A DNA stretch of 64,000 nt from Streptomyces sp. NBC_01465 (GCF_036227325.1 NZ_CP109467.1:8742001-8806000); one strand, 5' to 3'. Shown: positions 8,460 through 17,439, counted from the first letter of the stretch. A program made the numbers and translations. The notes: generated by a model not told the origin, from the letters alone.

Positions 8460-8527
8460 GGGCTGATACTTTCACATCATCCTCGACTGATACCAGTCCA
8501 CCCTGACCTCCTCCCTGAAGGGCCGCC
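8441..8527. promoter_or_regulatory. arsR-acr3 / arsC divergent promoter region
   Basis: The direct repeat TCGACTGAT occurs at 8443-8451 (inside the first arsR codons) and 8483-8491, with related GGCTGATAC at 8461-8469. These are likely half-sites for the adjacent repressor. GAAGGG at 8516-8521 serves arsC. Confidence 0.45.
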
Positions 8528-8941
8528 ATGAACCCCGCACCGCTCACCTCCGTGCTGTTCGTCTGCATCCACAACGCCGGGCGCTCCCAGATGGCCGCCG
8601 GATTCCTCACCCACCTCGCAGGCGACCGCATCGAGGTCCGATCCGCCGGCTCCCTCCCCGGCGACCAGGTCAACCCGGCCGCCGAGGAAGCGATGAGCGA
8701 GATCGGCATCGACATCTCCGGCCAGAAGCCGAAGGTGCTGACCACCGAGGCCGTCCAGGCATCCGACTACGTCATCACCATGGGCTGCGGCGACGCCTGC
8801 CCGATCTTCCCCGGCAAGAAGTACCTCGACTGGCAGCTCGACGACCCCGCCGGACAGGGAGTCGAAGCCGTACGCCCCATCCGCGACGAAATCCGCACAC
8901 GTATCGAGTCGCTGGTCACGGAGATCGACGCGCAACGGTAG
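8528..8941 (+). CDS. arsC: arsenate reductase, LMW-phosphatase fold
   Basis: 137-residue cytoplasmic reductase converting arsenate to arsenite. The P-loop FVCIHNAGRS gives nucleophile Cys13 with the CX5R signature. The other redox cysteines are Cys87 and Cys91 in TMGCGDACPIF, the triad used by thioredoxin- or mycothiol-linked ArsC enzymes. The general acid region DWQLDDPAGQ is present. Its product feeds the Acr3 pump encoded divergently. Length and motifs are complete. Confidence 0.93.
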   Translation: MNPAPLTSVLFVCIHNAGRSQMAAGFLTHLAGDRIEVRSAGSLPGDQVNPAAEEAMSEIGIDISGQKPKVLTTEAVQASDYVITMGCGDACPIFPGKKYLDWQLDDPAGQGVEAVRPIRDEIRTRIESLVTEIDAQR

Positions 8942-9237
8942 ACGCCCACGGCGAGACCACCCCCACCGCACAGCGGTCAAGGCGGCGATGCCCGCGAGGA
9001 TCACGGCGGCCACGAGCAGGGGGCTTCGGGCTGGGTGGTCCTGAGCATGAGGGAGCCGATGAGTGCTCCCTTGAGGGGGCGACCACACCCAACCTGCAAG
9101 CCCGTTGAGTAGGCGTACTCAGGCGCATGGTGGGGGTGCCGCATACCGTCGCAGGATGGCCATGAAATGGGTCTGCCGCACGATCGGGTGACATCTGAAC
9201 TGGCTTGCCCTGTAGGGCAGGTGGGAAGGATGTCGCT

Positions 9238-9546
9238 GTGCCCAAGCCTTATCCCCAGGAGTTCCGCGAGGATGTCGTGCGCGTCGCGAGGAACCGCGGC
9301 CCGGGCGTAACGGTCGAGCAGGTGGCCGCCGACTTCGGGGTCCACGCGATGACGCTGTGGAAGTGGATGCGCCGCGCGGACATCGACGACGGGACAAAGC
9401 CCGGAACGTCCAGCCAGGAGAGCGCGGAACTACGGGAAGCGCGTCGGCGGATCAAGCTGCTGGAGCAGGAGAACGAGGTCCTGCGCCGGGCCGCGGCCTA
9501 CCTGTCCCAGGCGAATCTGCCGGGAAAAGGATCTACCCGCTCGTGA
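9238..9546 (+). CDS. IS3-family transposase OrfA
   Basis: 102 residues from the GTG at 9238, preceded by GGAAGG. The helix-turn-helix region VEQVAADFGVHAMTLWKWM is followed by a leucine-zipper-like coiled coil RRIKLLEQENEVLRRAAAYL, as in IS3 OrfA proteins. Near its 3' end the frame carries GGA AAA GGA, where ribosomes can slip back one base into orfB. Confidence 0.9.
   Translation: MPKPYPQEFREDVVRVARNRGPGVTVEQVAADFGVHAMTLWKWMRRADIDDGTKPGTSSQESAELREARRRIKLLEQENEVLRRAAAYLSQANLPGKGSTRS
9522..9530 (+). other. probable -1 ribosomal frameshift site of the IS
   Basis: GGGAAAAGG sits where orfA (frame 1) overlaps orfB (frame 3). Slippage on the A-run would join ...ANLPGK to RIYPLVKEL, giving the OrfAB fusion transposase normal for IS3 elements. 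Confidence 0.6.
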
Positions 9547-10400
9547 AAGAGCTGGCCGGAGACGGGGTGCCCGTCACGGTGACGTGCCGGGTTCTGAAGC
9601 TCGCCAGGCAGCCCTACTACCGCTGGCTCGAGGAGCCGGTGACCCATGATGAGTTCGAGGAGGCCGCCCGCGCGAACGCGTTGTTCGCTGCCCACCGTGA
9701 CGACCCCGAGTTCGGCTACCGCTTCCTGGCCGACGAGGCCCGGAGTGTGGGATCTGGCATGTGCGACCGGACCGCTTGGCGGATTTGCCGGGACAACCGC
9801 TGGTGGAGCGTGTTCGGGAAGAGGCGCGGGCGGACCAAGAGGGCGGGGCCGCCGGTCCATGACGACCTTGTCCGCCGCGACTTCACGACGGACGGCCCGA
9901 ACCGGCTGTGGCTCACCGATATCACCGAACATCCCACCAGGGAAGGGAAGTTGTATCTCTGCGCGATCAAGGACTGCTTCAGCAAGAGGATTGTGGGCTA
10001 CTCCATCGACGATCGGATGAAGTCCCGGCTGGCCGTCGCGGCCCTGGACAACGCCGTTGCCCGCCGCGACAACGTGGCCGGGTGCATTGTCCACAGCGAT
10101 CGCGGATCGCAGTTCCGGTCACGGAAGTTCGTCCGGGCGCTCGCCGGCCACCAGCTGGCCGGTTCGATAGGGAGGGTCGGGGCGGCGGGCGACAACGCGG
10201 CTATGGAGTCGTTCTTCAGTCTGCTGCAGAAGAACGTCCTCGACCGCCGGCAGTGGGCCACCCGCGAGGAACTGCGGATCGCGATCGTGACCTGGATCGA
10301 GAGGACCTACCACCGACGCCGCAGACAAACCTCGCTCGGCCGGCTGACCCCCGTCGAGTTCGAGATCGTCATGACTGCACCGGCCCTCCGGGCCGCGTGA
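9543..10400 (+). CDS. IS3-family transposase OrfB (DDE integrase core)
   Basis: 285 residues if started at the GTG 9543, normally made as an OrfAB fusion through the upstream slip site. An HTH_21-like segment (DDPEFGYRFLADEA) precedes the rve core. The DDE triad is seen in LWLTDITEH (first Asp), IVHSDRGSQF (second Asp) and DNAAMESFFSLLQ (Glu), followed by RRRRQTSLGRLTPVEFE. It is full length and intact. Confidence 0.9.
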   Translation: MKELAGDGVPVTVTCRVLKLARQPYYRWLEEPVTHDEFEEAARANALFAAHRDDPEFGYRFLADEARSVGSGMCDRTAWRICRDNRWWSVFGKRRGRTKRAGPPVHDDLVRRDFTTDGPNRLWLTDITEHPTREGKLYLCAIKDCFSKRIVGYSIDDRMKSRLAVAALDNAVARRDNVAGCIVHSDRGSQFRSRKFVRALAGHQLAGSIGRVGAAGDNAAMESFFSLLQKNVLDRRQWATREELRIAIVTWIERTYHRRRRQTSLGRLTPVEFEIVMTAPALRAA

Positions 10401-10433
10401 CCACACCTGTCACCCAACCCTGCAGCAGACCCA

Positions 10434-10913
10434 ATCGATGCGGCAGGCTGCCAGCTCGAAGGCAGAGCGTGGCGGCTATGTGGTGGGTAACGCGCTGTTC
10501 CGCGTGTGGCTCGTCCTCACGTATCCCCTGCCGGAGTCGATTCGCTGGTTCCCTCTCTGGTTTGGGGCCGTGATTTGGAACGGAAAGAACGGCAATGGCG
10601 GCGTCAGCCGCCTACTTCGCCTGCGCGGCTCAACCAGGTAGTGGGTGAGTTTGTAGCCGCGGTACCTCGCTGCTGCGATCGCGCACGCGCCTTCTCGGCG
10701 AGGACCTGTCTCATCTCGCTCAAGCCGCTCTCCGGAACTGCCTCGTTCGTGCTCGCGACGCCTCATGAGTCACGTCAAAGTCTGGAGAACAATGGTTCTC
10801 CAGACACTTGAAAGGTGCCTCCTTCGGGTGAGTCCCGTGGGCTCCCCGTGGCCAGTTGGGTGATTATCCGGTTGGTCGACCGGAAGGTTCCTGGGAACGT
10901 TGCCGACGCCCCG
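10434..10913. other. no supported gene; hairpin at 10780-10805
   Basis: Between the IS and the integrase remnant only unconvincing frames occur. Arms 10780-10790 (GTCTGGAGAAC) and 10795-10805 form a perfect 11-bp inverted repeat with loop AATG. It could be a terminator or a recombination site left by the neighbouring integrase. Confidence 0.4.
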
Positions 10914-11760
10914 GAGATCAAGTGCAGCTGTTCTACGCCGATACGCGGAAGGTCTGGAAGGCCGGAGAGGTCGCGGGCCTGGGGTGCGCGGAGCTGGCCC
11001 GGCTGTTTGAGCGGTATCGCCTTCCCCGGGGTACGTCGATCTTGCTAGATGACGCGATGCGTCCGGTCGAGCCGCTGTCGACGTGGTTCCGGTCGATGGC
11101 TCTGGACCGCATGGACGCGGAAGACGATGAAGTCGTACGCGCTCACCCTGTTGATGCTGCTCCACTTCCTGATGGCCAGGGGGTCGGACCTGCTGTCGGC
11201 CACGGAGGCGGACATCAAGCAGTTCCGGCAGTAGCGCCCGGACGAGGACGAGGAGACGGTCGAGGAGGTGTCCTGGGACCGTGACTCGGCGGCGCTCGGC
11301 ACCTTCTACAGGTTCCTGAACGACAACGGCTCTGTCGCCCACAGGCCCTGGCGGTCATCGGGGAAGAGCACTGCGCTGGGCAGCGGGATCAGCCGTGACC
11401 TGCGGGTCCGTCACATGGAGCTGGTTCAGTACCCGTTCCTGCGGGATGTCGGATTCGGCGGGCTGACGCCGGACGCGGTCCTGGATGAGTCGTTCGGCGG
11501 TTGGTGTCCGCACCGCAACAGGGAGACGAGCGAACCCGCGCTGATGACTGGCATGCGGATCCAGGAGTGGTCCACGTTGCTGCTGCCCGAGCTCGGTTTG
11601 GAGGACGGACGGTGCCCTCCCGCAACGGAGGTCGATCTGGCGGAGTGCGCGAAATGCAACCGGCCGCGCACGGTCTACGTCCCCAGGGACGTCATAGAAC
11701 TGCTCGACAGCGCTGGGGTTGCTGGAGCGGGACGCCAGCACCCGGGTGCTGCACTACATA
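10914..11760 (+). pseudogene. tyrosine recombinase/integrase remnant
   Basis: Three frame pieces form one phage/transposon integrase. The first runs from about 10914 with VQLFYADTRKVW and ERYRLPRGTSILLDDAMRPV. After a frameshift near 11125, MLLHFLMARGSDLLSATEADI runs into TAG 11232-11234. Beyond the stop, in the same frame, come WDRDSAALGTFYRFL (core-binding domain) and ALMTGMRIQEWSTLLLPELG with the first catalytic Arg. The rest of the catalytic domain (HxxR, Tyr) is missing. It is clearly dead and marks an old integration event. Confidence 0.65.
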
Positions 11761-11977
11761 CTCAGGCGCTGACCGCCGACTCAGCGCCCTTTGCCGACGC
11801 AGACCTCGGCGGTGCGGCCGACGCGGGTCTGAGTTACTTCCAAGGGGTGTCCGCGGCCCGGTTTCCGCCCCCCCTCAAGCGAGGGCCTCCCACCCGGGCC
11901 TTGTTGAAGGTCCTCCTGGATCTTTTCCCCTCCTCGGCGGTCATTATGAATGCATCGTTGTAGGTCGGGCCTGCGGT

Positions 11978-12427
11978 CTACCAAGGTGGGCGGGTGTCGC
12001 GGAGGGATTCCGGGGTCTGGTCGGGCAGGTTCGTGTCTTGGCCGGTGCGCAGCAGCATGCCCGGGTCGGGTTCGAAGTCCTCGTTGGGCGGTGCTGGTTG
12101 GTGGAAACGCTCGGTCCGCGGGATGGCGACTTCCGCTAGCCGGCCCTCCTGGAACGTCCACAGGCCGAAGCAGTCGTCGTCCTGGTCTCGAAGCAGGACT
12201 TGCACCGTGTGCGGATACGGCCACGGAAGCGACTCCAGATGCTTGAGCAAGCCCTTGCGGGCACGCTCCTTCTCGAGCTCCAGAGCCCATCCGAACTCAT
12301 AGCCCTAGTGCCCCGCTATCGGGACGAAGCGGCCTCGCCACGTGCGTTCCGGGTCGTCCTGGGTCAGCGGTTGCATGACCTCGTTCGATCCACGGGCAAG
12401 CACGATGGCCTCGGCATCTCTACTCAT
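11978..12427 (-). pseudogene. hypothetical protein interrupted by one in-frame amber codon
   Basis: From ATG 12427 the frame reads MSRDAEAIVLARGSNEV to RFVPIAGH at codon 40, then TAG (bases 12305-12307). It continues in the same frame with GYEFGWALELEKERARKGLL for 108 more codons to a stop at 11978. Codon bias and sequence character stay protein-like on both sides, so a single nonsense change in a 149-residue gene is the simplest reading. A TTG at 12250 could restart the C-terminal part. It resembles no family I recognise. Confidence 0.55.
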
Positions 12428-12527
12428 GACGGAGTATCCCCGCATCCGCACAGCCTGCCGCAACCAATTTCCTCAGAAGACAACACACCAAGGGAGCCAG
12501 GCCGGCTCCTTCGTCGACTGACCGTTC

Positions 12528-12788
12528 TCAGCCGGTGTCGTCTTCGCCGGCGACGTCCAGACGCCGCTTCAGCATCCGTGGGTCCATCCCGAGACCGCGG
12601 GCCAGATCGATGGTGCTGGTCGTCATCAGCGGGTGGGAGCGCTGCCGGAGCCAGTGCGCAACGACCCCATCGAGGCAGTCACCGCACAGCGCGTACGGCC
12701 CGGTGCTCAGCCCGCAGTCGTGTACTCCGAGGCGTCCACCGTCCCCATCGCAGTTGTCACACGCATTGAGCTGCTCCCCAGCGCCCAT
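12528..12788 (-). CDS. small Cys-rich hypothetical protein
   Basis: 86 residues from the ATG at 12788, preceding frame extensions being Arg/Pro shadow. CDNCDGDGGR followed by ALCGDCLDGV gives two CxxC pairs that could bind zinc. The C-terminal part TIDLARGLGMDPRMLKRRLD looks like a short helix-turn-helix. Function unknown. Confidence 0.5.
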   Translation of the reverse strand: MGAGEQLNACDNCDGDGGRLGVHDCGLSTGPYALCGDCLDGVVAHWLRQRSHPLMTTSTIDLARGLGMDPRMLKRRLDVAGEDDTG

Positions 12789-12945
12789 CCTCGAAGCGTG
12801 CGCGCGGGCTCGTGGGCGGGTACAGGGGCGGATCGGGCGTGACGGGTGGGGAAGTTGGCGGCCTGGGCGGGTGTGGGGCGGCTCAGGGGGCGTACATCGA
12901 CCCACGGGTGGTCGGGGGTGGTGGCCGGTACGTGTGGGCGGAGAG

Positions 12946-13578
12946 TCAGAACAGGTCGAGGAGTTCTGTCAGGGAGTTGATCCGCCAGTCGGCGGTCTCG
13001 ACCACCTTGGGGTCGTTGGCCCACAGGTGGCCCCAGGGGCCGCGGCGCAGGTGTGCGGTGCGCAGGCCTGTCGTGTGGGCGGGGAAGACGTCGTTGTGCG
13101 GGTGGTCGCCGACGTACACGATGTCCTGCGGGTCGACCGCGGCCTCCTCGATGAGCCGGTCAAAGAACGCTGGGTCGGGCTTCGCGAACCCCCAGTCGGC
13201 GGACGTGGCGAGCACATCGACCGGCAGATCCAAGGCCTCCAGCAACTTCCCGGCCTTCACGGTCTGGTTGCCGGCCACGATCACCCGCAGACCTCGCTCC
13301 CGGAGCCCGGCCAGAGCGGGTCGTACGTCGGGGTAGAGGTCGCTCTCGTTGAGGTACTCGCCCCGGCCGGCCGCCTCTCTGGCCGCATACGCCGCCGGCA
13401 GGTCGATCCCCGGGGAGATCAACCGCAGGGCGTCCGCGTTGTCCCGGCCCTGCGCGACAACAGCACCGACGAGCGCGGACACCGTGTGCGGGGGAACACC
13501 CAGCCAGTCCGCCCACGCATTCCAGTACCGGTCGTCACGGGTGAGGGTCTCGCCGATGTCGAACGCCACAACACGCAT
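12946..13578 (-). CDS. HAD-superfamily hydrolase
   Basis: 210 residues from ATG 13578. Motif I is VVAFDIGETL, with the nucleophile Asp but Gly-Glu instead of the usual second Asp, as in some dehalogenase-like members. Motif II is RVIVAGNQTV. Motif III/IV is FAKPDPAFFDRLI followed by IVYVGDHPHNDV. A helical cap lies between residues ~15 and 85. It is probably a phosphatase of small metabolites; the substrate is unknown. It stands alone between degraded genes. Confidence 0.88.
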   Translation of the reverse strand: MRVVAFDIGETLTRDDRYWNAWADWLGVPPHTVSALVGAVVAQGRDNADALRLISPGIDLPAAYAAREAAGRGEYLNESDLYPDVRPALAGLRERGLRVIVAGNQTVKAGKLLEALDLPVDVLATSADWGFAKPDPAFFDRLIEEAAVDPQDIVYVGDHPHNDVFPAHTTGLRTAHLRRGPWGHLWANDPKVVETADWRINSLTELLDLF

Positions 13579-13876
13579 CCCCACACCGTAGGGCGGCCCC
13601 TGCGCCGGCTGCTGCCGCCACGACCGCCTCACAGCCGAGGACTTGTGGCCACCGGCGTGCACGCCTCCTGAATCGCACCGCCTTCGTCGACCGCCGCTGT
13701 CTACACTGCGGGTTCGGGGGTGGCTGCGTCATCCACGTGTTCGTCGCGTCGCCCCTTGAGCGGCATGCCACGAAGCTGATCGCGGACGAGGTCGGCGCGG
13801 AGGCGCTGGCGGAGTGGTGCCGACCGCTGGACCTGCTTCCCGGCGGGGTGGAGACCATCATTCCGGCGTCAACCCG

Positions 13877-14305
13877 GGGGGAAAGCGCCCGTCCACCTTG
13901 GCCGAGTTGCGGGCAGCGCTGAAGCATTCCTCGAACGCCAGGTCCTGGTGCGACCACACCATCCCCAGCGCGTCGAGTTCCCGCGCCCGGGTGGGCCCAG
14001 CGGGAAGCTGGCAGGCGTCAGATGAGCCGGGGTGACGACGTCGTGCGCCACTCGCAACACCCCCCAGCTTCCTCCTGACCCACCGGGTCGCGGCTGTGAG
14101 GCCGCTGAGCCAGTACTTCTTTCTCCGAGTCCAGTACCCGCAGCCTCACGAACCGTGCGAGTTCGATCGGGTCACGGGGCGTGGAGAACGTCAACAACTC
14201 CCGGGCCGGCCCAGCGTCCCCCCTCGTCGGAAGGGTGCCGAGAGCCTCTGTCGACAACGCGCGCCGTACGGCATTCGGCTGCCCCCAGGCTCCCCGGGCC
14301 GCCAA
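13877..14305 (-). pseudogene. helicase-associated-domain protein remnant
   Basis: Pieces in three minus-strand frames match the helicase-associated repeats common in Streptomyces. They are DPIELARFVRLRVLDSEKEV (about 14200), then LRVAHDVVTPAHLTPASFPL (about 14050-13995), then RARELDALGMVWSHQDLAFEE followed by CFSAARNSAKVDG (about 13990-13890). Frameshifts separate the pieces and both ends are missing. A fragment only. Confidence 0.55.
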
Positions 14306-14308
14306 GGC

Positions 14309-14770
14309 CTAACGGATGCGCGCTTCGCAGTTGGTCCAGTTCTTCCCCGCGACCTCACCGTTGATCTCGCCGCGCCAGCTCATGCACATCCCGCGGCCGT
14401 CGAGGAAGACGGGCCCGGCGTAGCTGGTGTAGTAGCCGTCGTCGATGACGTCTGCGGTATTGGTGCCCAGCCCCAACGAAGCGATCATGTGCACTGCGGC
14501 GCCTTTGACCGCGCGCACGGTGACGACGCAGTTCTCTCCGGTGGTGGCGCTGTAGGTGAGGTACACAGTGCCGAGTTTGCCGATGTCGGCGGAGTTGACG
14601 ACGGCGTATCCCGCACCGCAGGACCTGTTGTAGGCCGCCACGGCGGCTGCGGCCTTGACGGTCGCGGTGGGCGCGGTGAGCGGTGTGGTGGCTGCAGCAG
14701 TGCCGCCGGCGAGCCAGGCCGCGCCCAGTCCCGCAGTGGCCACGGCCATGATCCGTCCAAGAGCGTTCAT
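14309..14770 (-). CDS. spore-associated protein A (SapA)-like secreted protein
   Basis: 153 residues from ATG 14770, with GGGGGA upstream. An N-terminal signal peptide (MNALGRIMAVATAG, hydrophobic core, cleavage after an AAA run near residue 30) leads to a compact mature domain. Four cysteines, in NRSCGAGY, GENCVVTV, GMCMSW and TNCEA, probably make two disulphides. TYSATTGENCVVTVR and YYTSYAGPVFLDGRG match Streptomyces spore-associated protein A. It is likely exported and associated with the spore or cell surface; the role is unproven. Confidence 0.75.
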   Translation of the reverse strand: MNALGRIMAVATAGLGAAWLAGGTAAATTPLTAPTATVKAAAAVAAYNRSCGAGYAVVNSADIGKLGTVYLTYSATTGENCVVTVRAVKGAAVHMIASLGLGTNTADVIDDGYYTSYAGPVFLDGRGMCMSWRGEINGEVAGKNWTNCEARIR

Positions 14771-15252
14771 TTCTCTGTTCCCCCGTACCTCAATGCTGTC
14801 CCCGAAGGGCGCGGGCGAGTCACCCGCACCATGTGTCGTCAGACCCGGCACCGAGGCGTGGCGTTGCCCCGGGGGACGCCGCTGTGACAGAACCGGGACA
14901 GTTAGTGCGAAGCGGTCGAGAGAGCGGCAGTGGGCGAGGGCGCGGACGGTGTGCAGGGTGGGGAGCCGGCCGTCGAGGACGTGGCGAAGGGTGTCGATGT
15001 GCATGATCACCATGGGACACAACTCCTCGTGTGTCGTACCTCGGCGAGGCACGGCTGGGCCCAGCGTCTTGCCCGCCGCAATGAATGAACCGGCACGCCA
15101 TTGCTGCCTTGTGCTGTTGTATGCCATTGCCGGTTGGAGCAGGGGAGGGGCCGCGAGCGCTCGGATCGGCCGTGGTCCCCACCCGGCGGCCACCGTCACT
15201 GGTTTACTGAGCACCGCATTCTGCGCACTCGACGAGGGCAAAGGAGACAGCT
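14771..15252. other. divergent intergenic region, no supported gene
   Basis: 480 bases between two divergent secreted-protein genes. No open frame here has convincing family features. It probably holds both promoters; AAGGAG at 15241-15246 is the ribosome site of the ricin-type gene. Confidence 0.4.
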
Positions 15253-15714
15253 GTGCTGAAGAGAGCTGCCGCAGTGGGCGCGGCCGCGGTTCTGGCATGG
15301 GGCCTGGGCACGACGGACGCGAACGCGACATCCATCTACGTGCACTTCAAGAACAAGCTCACGGGCCGCTGCCTGGATTACCGAGCCGACTACGGCGTCT
15401 ACGCCACCGACTGCAACCAGGGCGGCTACCAGACCTGGCTCGTCAACGAAGCGTCGTTCCAGCTGTCCGCGATGCGCCAGAACGCGGGCGACCGGCTGTG
15501 CCTGGTCGCCCGGAACGGCGCCGCCACCATGAAGCCGTGCCTGGCCGATGACCCGGCCGCCCTGTGGATCATCAGCCCCACCACTGTCGGCTTCCAGCTG
15601 GTCAACAACGTGACCGACACCTGTCTTGGCGAGGGGAACACGGCCAAGCACCTCGTCAAGCTCGTCCCGTGCTCGGGCGGTTCCTCCCAGCAGTGGGAGG
15701 AACAAGACGCCTGA
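15253..15714 (+). CDS. secreted ricin-B-type lectin domain protein
   Basis: 153 residues from GTG 15253, with AAGGAG 6 bases upstream. A signal peptide of ~25 residues ends at TTDANAT. The mature protein is one beta-trefoil: NKLTGRCLDYR, then DRLCLVARNG, then TDTCLGEGN and SSQQWEEQ, with QxW-type turns (YQTWL, QQWEE). It is probably a carbohydrate-binding exported protein without a catalytic domain. It is divergent from the SapA-like gene. Confidence 0.8.
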   Translation: MLKRAAAVGAAAVLAWGLGTTDANATSIYVHFKNKLTGRCLDYRADYGVYATDCNQGGYQTWLVNEASFQLSAMRQNAGDRLCLVARNGAATMKPCLADDPAALWIISPTTVGFQLVNNVTDTCLGEGNTAKHLVKLVPCSGGSSQQWEEQDA

Positions 15715-15758
15715 GCAGGCACGGCAGGGAGCTGGGAGAACACTGCGGGCCGGGCACC

Positions 15759-16133
15759 CTACAGCCGGCGGCCTCCTGGCCCACTGCCGTGTGGCTCGTT
15801 ACCAGACGGTCCCAGGCGCTTCCCGGCCCGTGAGGTGATGCGCCAGGTGGTGCCGTCATGTTCGGCGATGGCGATGCCGGTGTTGTCGAGTTCGCGGTCT
15901 GCCAGGTCGTGCGTGGGGACGTTTGTGGCGCGGGCGGCGAGCCAGACGCGGATCGCGACTCCGTGGCTGACCATGGCCACGGTGTCTGCGCCGCTGCGGA
16001 CGGCTTCGTAGACGACGTCGAAGCGTTCCGGTACCTCCTGGCCGCTCTCGCCTCTGGGCACGCGAGTGGTGGAGTCGGTGGGCCAGCCGAAGACGAGCTT
16101 GAGGAAGGCTTCGTGAACCAGTGAAAGCTGACG
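15759..16133 (-). pseudogene. histidine phosphatase (phosphoglycerate-mutase family), C-terminal remnant
   Basis: The frame carries PRGESGQEVPERF and then DTVAMVSHGVAIRVWLAARA, with the second catalytic His (SHG). DNTGIAIAEHDGTTWRI completes a PGM-type C-terminus. The N-terminal RHG motif and about half the domain are missing upstream of 16133, where IS21-related DNA begins. Inactive fragment. Confidence 0.6.
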
Positions 16134-16221
16134 GCACCAGGTGATGGCCCAGAAAGGTGTTCGCGAATTCTGACGTCACCATCGGGGTTGCGGTGTCAAG
16201 CTGGGTAAAGGAGCACCCCCG

Positions 16222-16609
16222 ATGCCGCCTGGCCAGTCGAAGGTCGAGTTGTACGCCGCGCTGCGGCGCGATTCGCGCGATGGCATGTCGAACCGGGCGT
16301 TGCAGTGCGAGTACGGCGTCACCTGGAGCACGGTCAACAAGGCCCTGACCGCGGCTTGGCCGCAGCCGCGCACGACAACCGCTTCGGCGCGGTTGTCGAA
16401 GGTGGATTTGTTCACGCTGCTGATTGACGAGATCCTGCTCATTGATCTGGATGCGACCAGGAAACAGCGCCACACCGTCACCCCGGATCCACCGCCGTCT
16501 GATCGACGAGCACTCCTCGTCCGAGGCGTTGCGTTGACCACTTGGACCCGCACCGATGAGAGGGCGCAAGCGTCCTGTGAGCAACCGCGCGGTTCGGCCA
16601 GGGACTGAG
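16222..16609 (+). pseudogene. IS21-family IstA transposase, N-terminal remnant
   Basis: Preceded by AAAGGAG, the frame opens MPPGQSKVELYAALRRDSR and continues with MSNRALQCEYGVTWSTVNKA, the HTH of IS21 IstA proteins, and then LDATRKQRHTVT. At about 16490 the frame breaks, and the next piece (RRLIDEHSSSEALR) lies in another frame before the similarity ends near 16550. The DDE core and istB are absent. Confidence 0.65.
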
Positions 16610-16619
16610 AGTCCGGTGT

Positions 16620-17375
16620 CTATACCTTGCTCGCGACCACCATGTAGTTTTCGGCCTCAAGATCGAACGTGCTCAGTTCCGTTTGGAGTCCGACCCGGTG
16701 CAGGTCGACTTCGAGTTCCTCGTACTGGTAGGGCCAGCAGGACAGCAGTTCCGAGCGGACAAGAACCAACCCGGTCGCATCAACTTGCGCGATCGCAATC
16801 TCGATTCGGTGCTCCTCCTCCCAATGCGGCGCAATTTCCCAGCGGTAGACCACGACGGCATCGCGACCGTTCCGGCGGACGAGTCGGTCACTGATCTCCA
16901 GCCGGGAACCTCTGGCCCTTACGAGTTCCCAAGTGCGGGATGTGAGTACCAAGCGCCCGCCGGGGCGCAGAAGCCGTGACATTGACTCCAGAGCAGCACC
17001 CCTGCCTGTCGCGCCCGCGGAATGGTGAAGCGAGTTGCCAACGCAGAACACCATGTCGAACGTGTTGTCCTGGAAATGGTCGGGCAACTCTTCCCAGTTC
17101 GCCCGTACGGCCCGGACGGATGCCCCGAACTCCTCAGACAACTCTGCAGTCCGACGGACCATCGCCTCGCTGGCGTCAGTTCCGACAACCTGCATGCCAC
17201 GACCGGCGAGGCCAACCGCCAACTGTCCGGTTCCGCACGAACAGTCGAGGACGTGAGCGTTCGACGGCAGGAGATTGAGCACGTCGTCGAACGACGCGGC
17301 GAACTCGGCTGGAGGCAACTTTGCATCCGAGATGAGCCATTCGTACACCTCGGCAAGCACGTCATAGCCTGTCAC
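16620..17375 (-). CDS. class I SAM-dependent methyltransferase
   Basis: 251 residues if started at the GTG 17375, which has GGAGGT 8 bases upstream; another in-frame GTG at 17393 is possible. SAM-binding motif I is VLDCSCGTGQLAVGLAGRG. Acidic motif II is VVGTDASEAM. DMVFCVGNSLHH and LLRPGGRLVLTSR are motifs IV and V. It resembles glycine/sarcosine-type or ubiquinone-type methyltransferases. The substrate is unknown. Base composition is slightly less GC-rich than its neighbours, and it lies among IS fragments, consistent with transfer. Confidence 0.85.
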   Translation of the reverse strand: MTGYDVLAEVYEWLISDAKLPPAEFAASFDDVLNLLPSNAHVLDCSCGTGQLAVGLAGRGMQVVGTDASEAMVRRTAELSEEFGASVRAVRANWEELPDHFQDNTFDMVFCVGNSLHHSAGATGRGAALESMSRLLRPGGRLVLTSRTWELVRARGSRLEISDRLVRRNGRDAVVVYRWEIAPHWEEEHRIEIAIAQVDATGLVLVRSELLSCWPYQYEELEVDLHRVGLQTELSTFDLEAENYMVVASKV

Positions 17376-17439
17376 AACCACTACCTCCGTCACGCGGCAG
17401 ACTCACGGTAGGACGTCAGTCCATCAGCGGAGCAAGCCG

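Larger units (their letters stand above)
9168..10433 (+). mobile_element. IS3-family insertion sequence, ~1.27 kb
   Basis: Two overlapping frames encode orfA and orfB of an IS3-type transposase. Imperfect terminal inverted repeats are visible: TGGGTCTGCCGCA from 9168 and the complement TGGGTCTGCTGCA reading inward from 10433. The matching block GGGTGACA lies 19-26 bases in, giving about 24 of 30 matching positions. No clear target duplication flanks the ends. Both frames are open and the catalytic residues are present, so it may be active. Confidence 0.85.

Noticed and set aside
8942..9167. Minus-strand hydrophobic stretch LLVAAVILAGIAALTAVRWG between arsC and the IS
   Set aside because: It reads straight into the arsC antisense frame and has no stop or start of its own; too weak to call a gene.
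10438..10641. 67-codon plus-strand ORF after the IS
   Set aside because: No ribosome site and no family features; probably chance.
13737..13922. Plus-strand ORF with HATKLIADEVGAEALAEWCR
   Set aside because: Looks protein-like for ~45 codons but continues into antisense of the HA-domain remnant; no family recognised.
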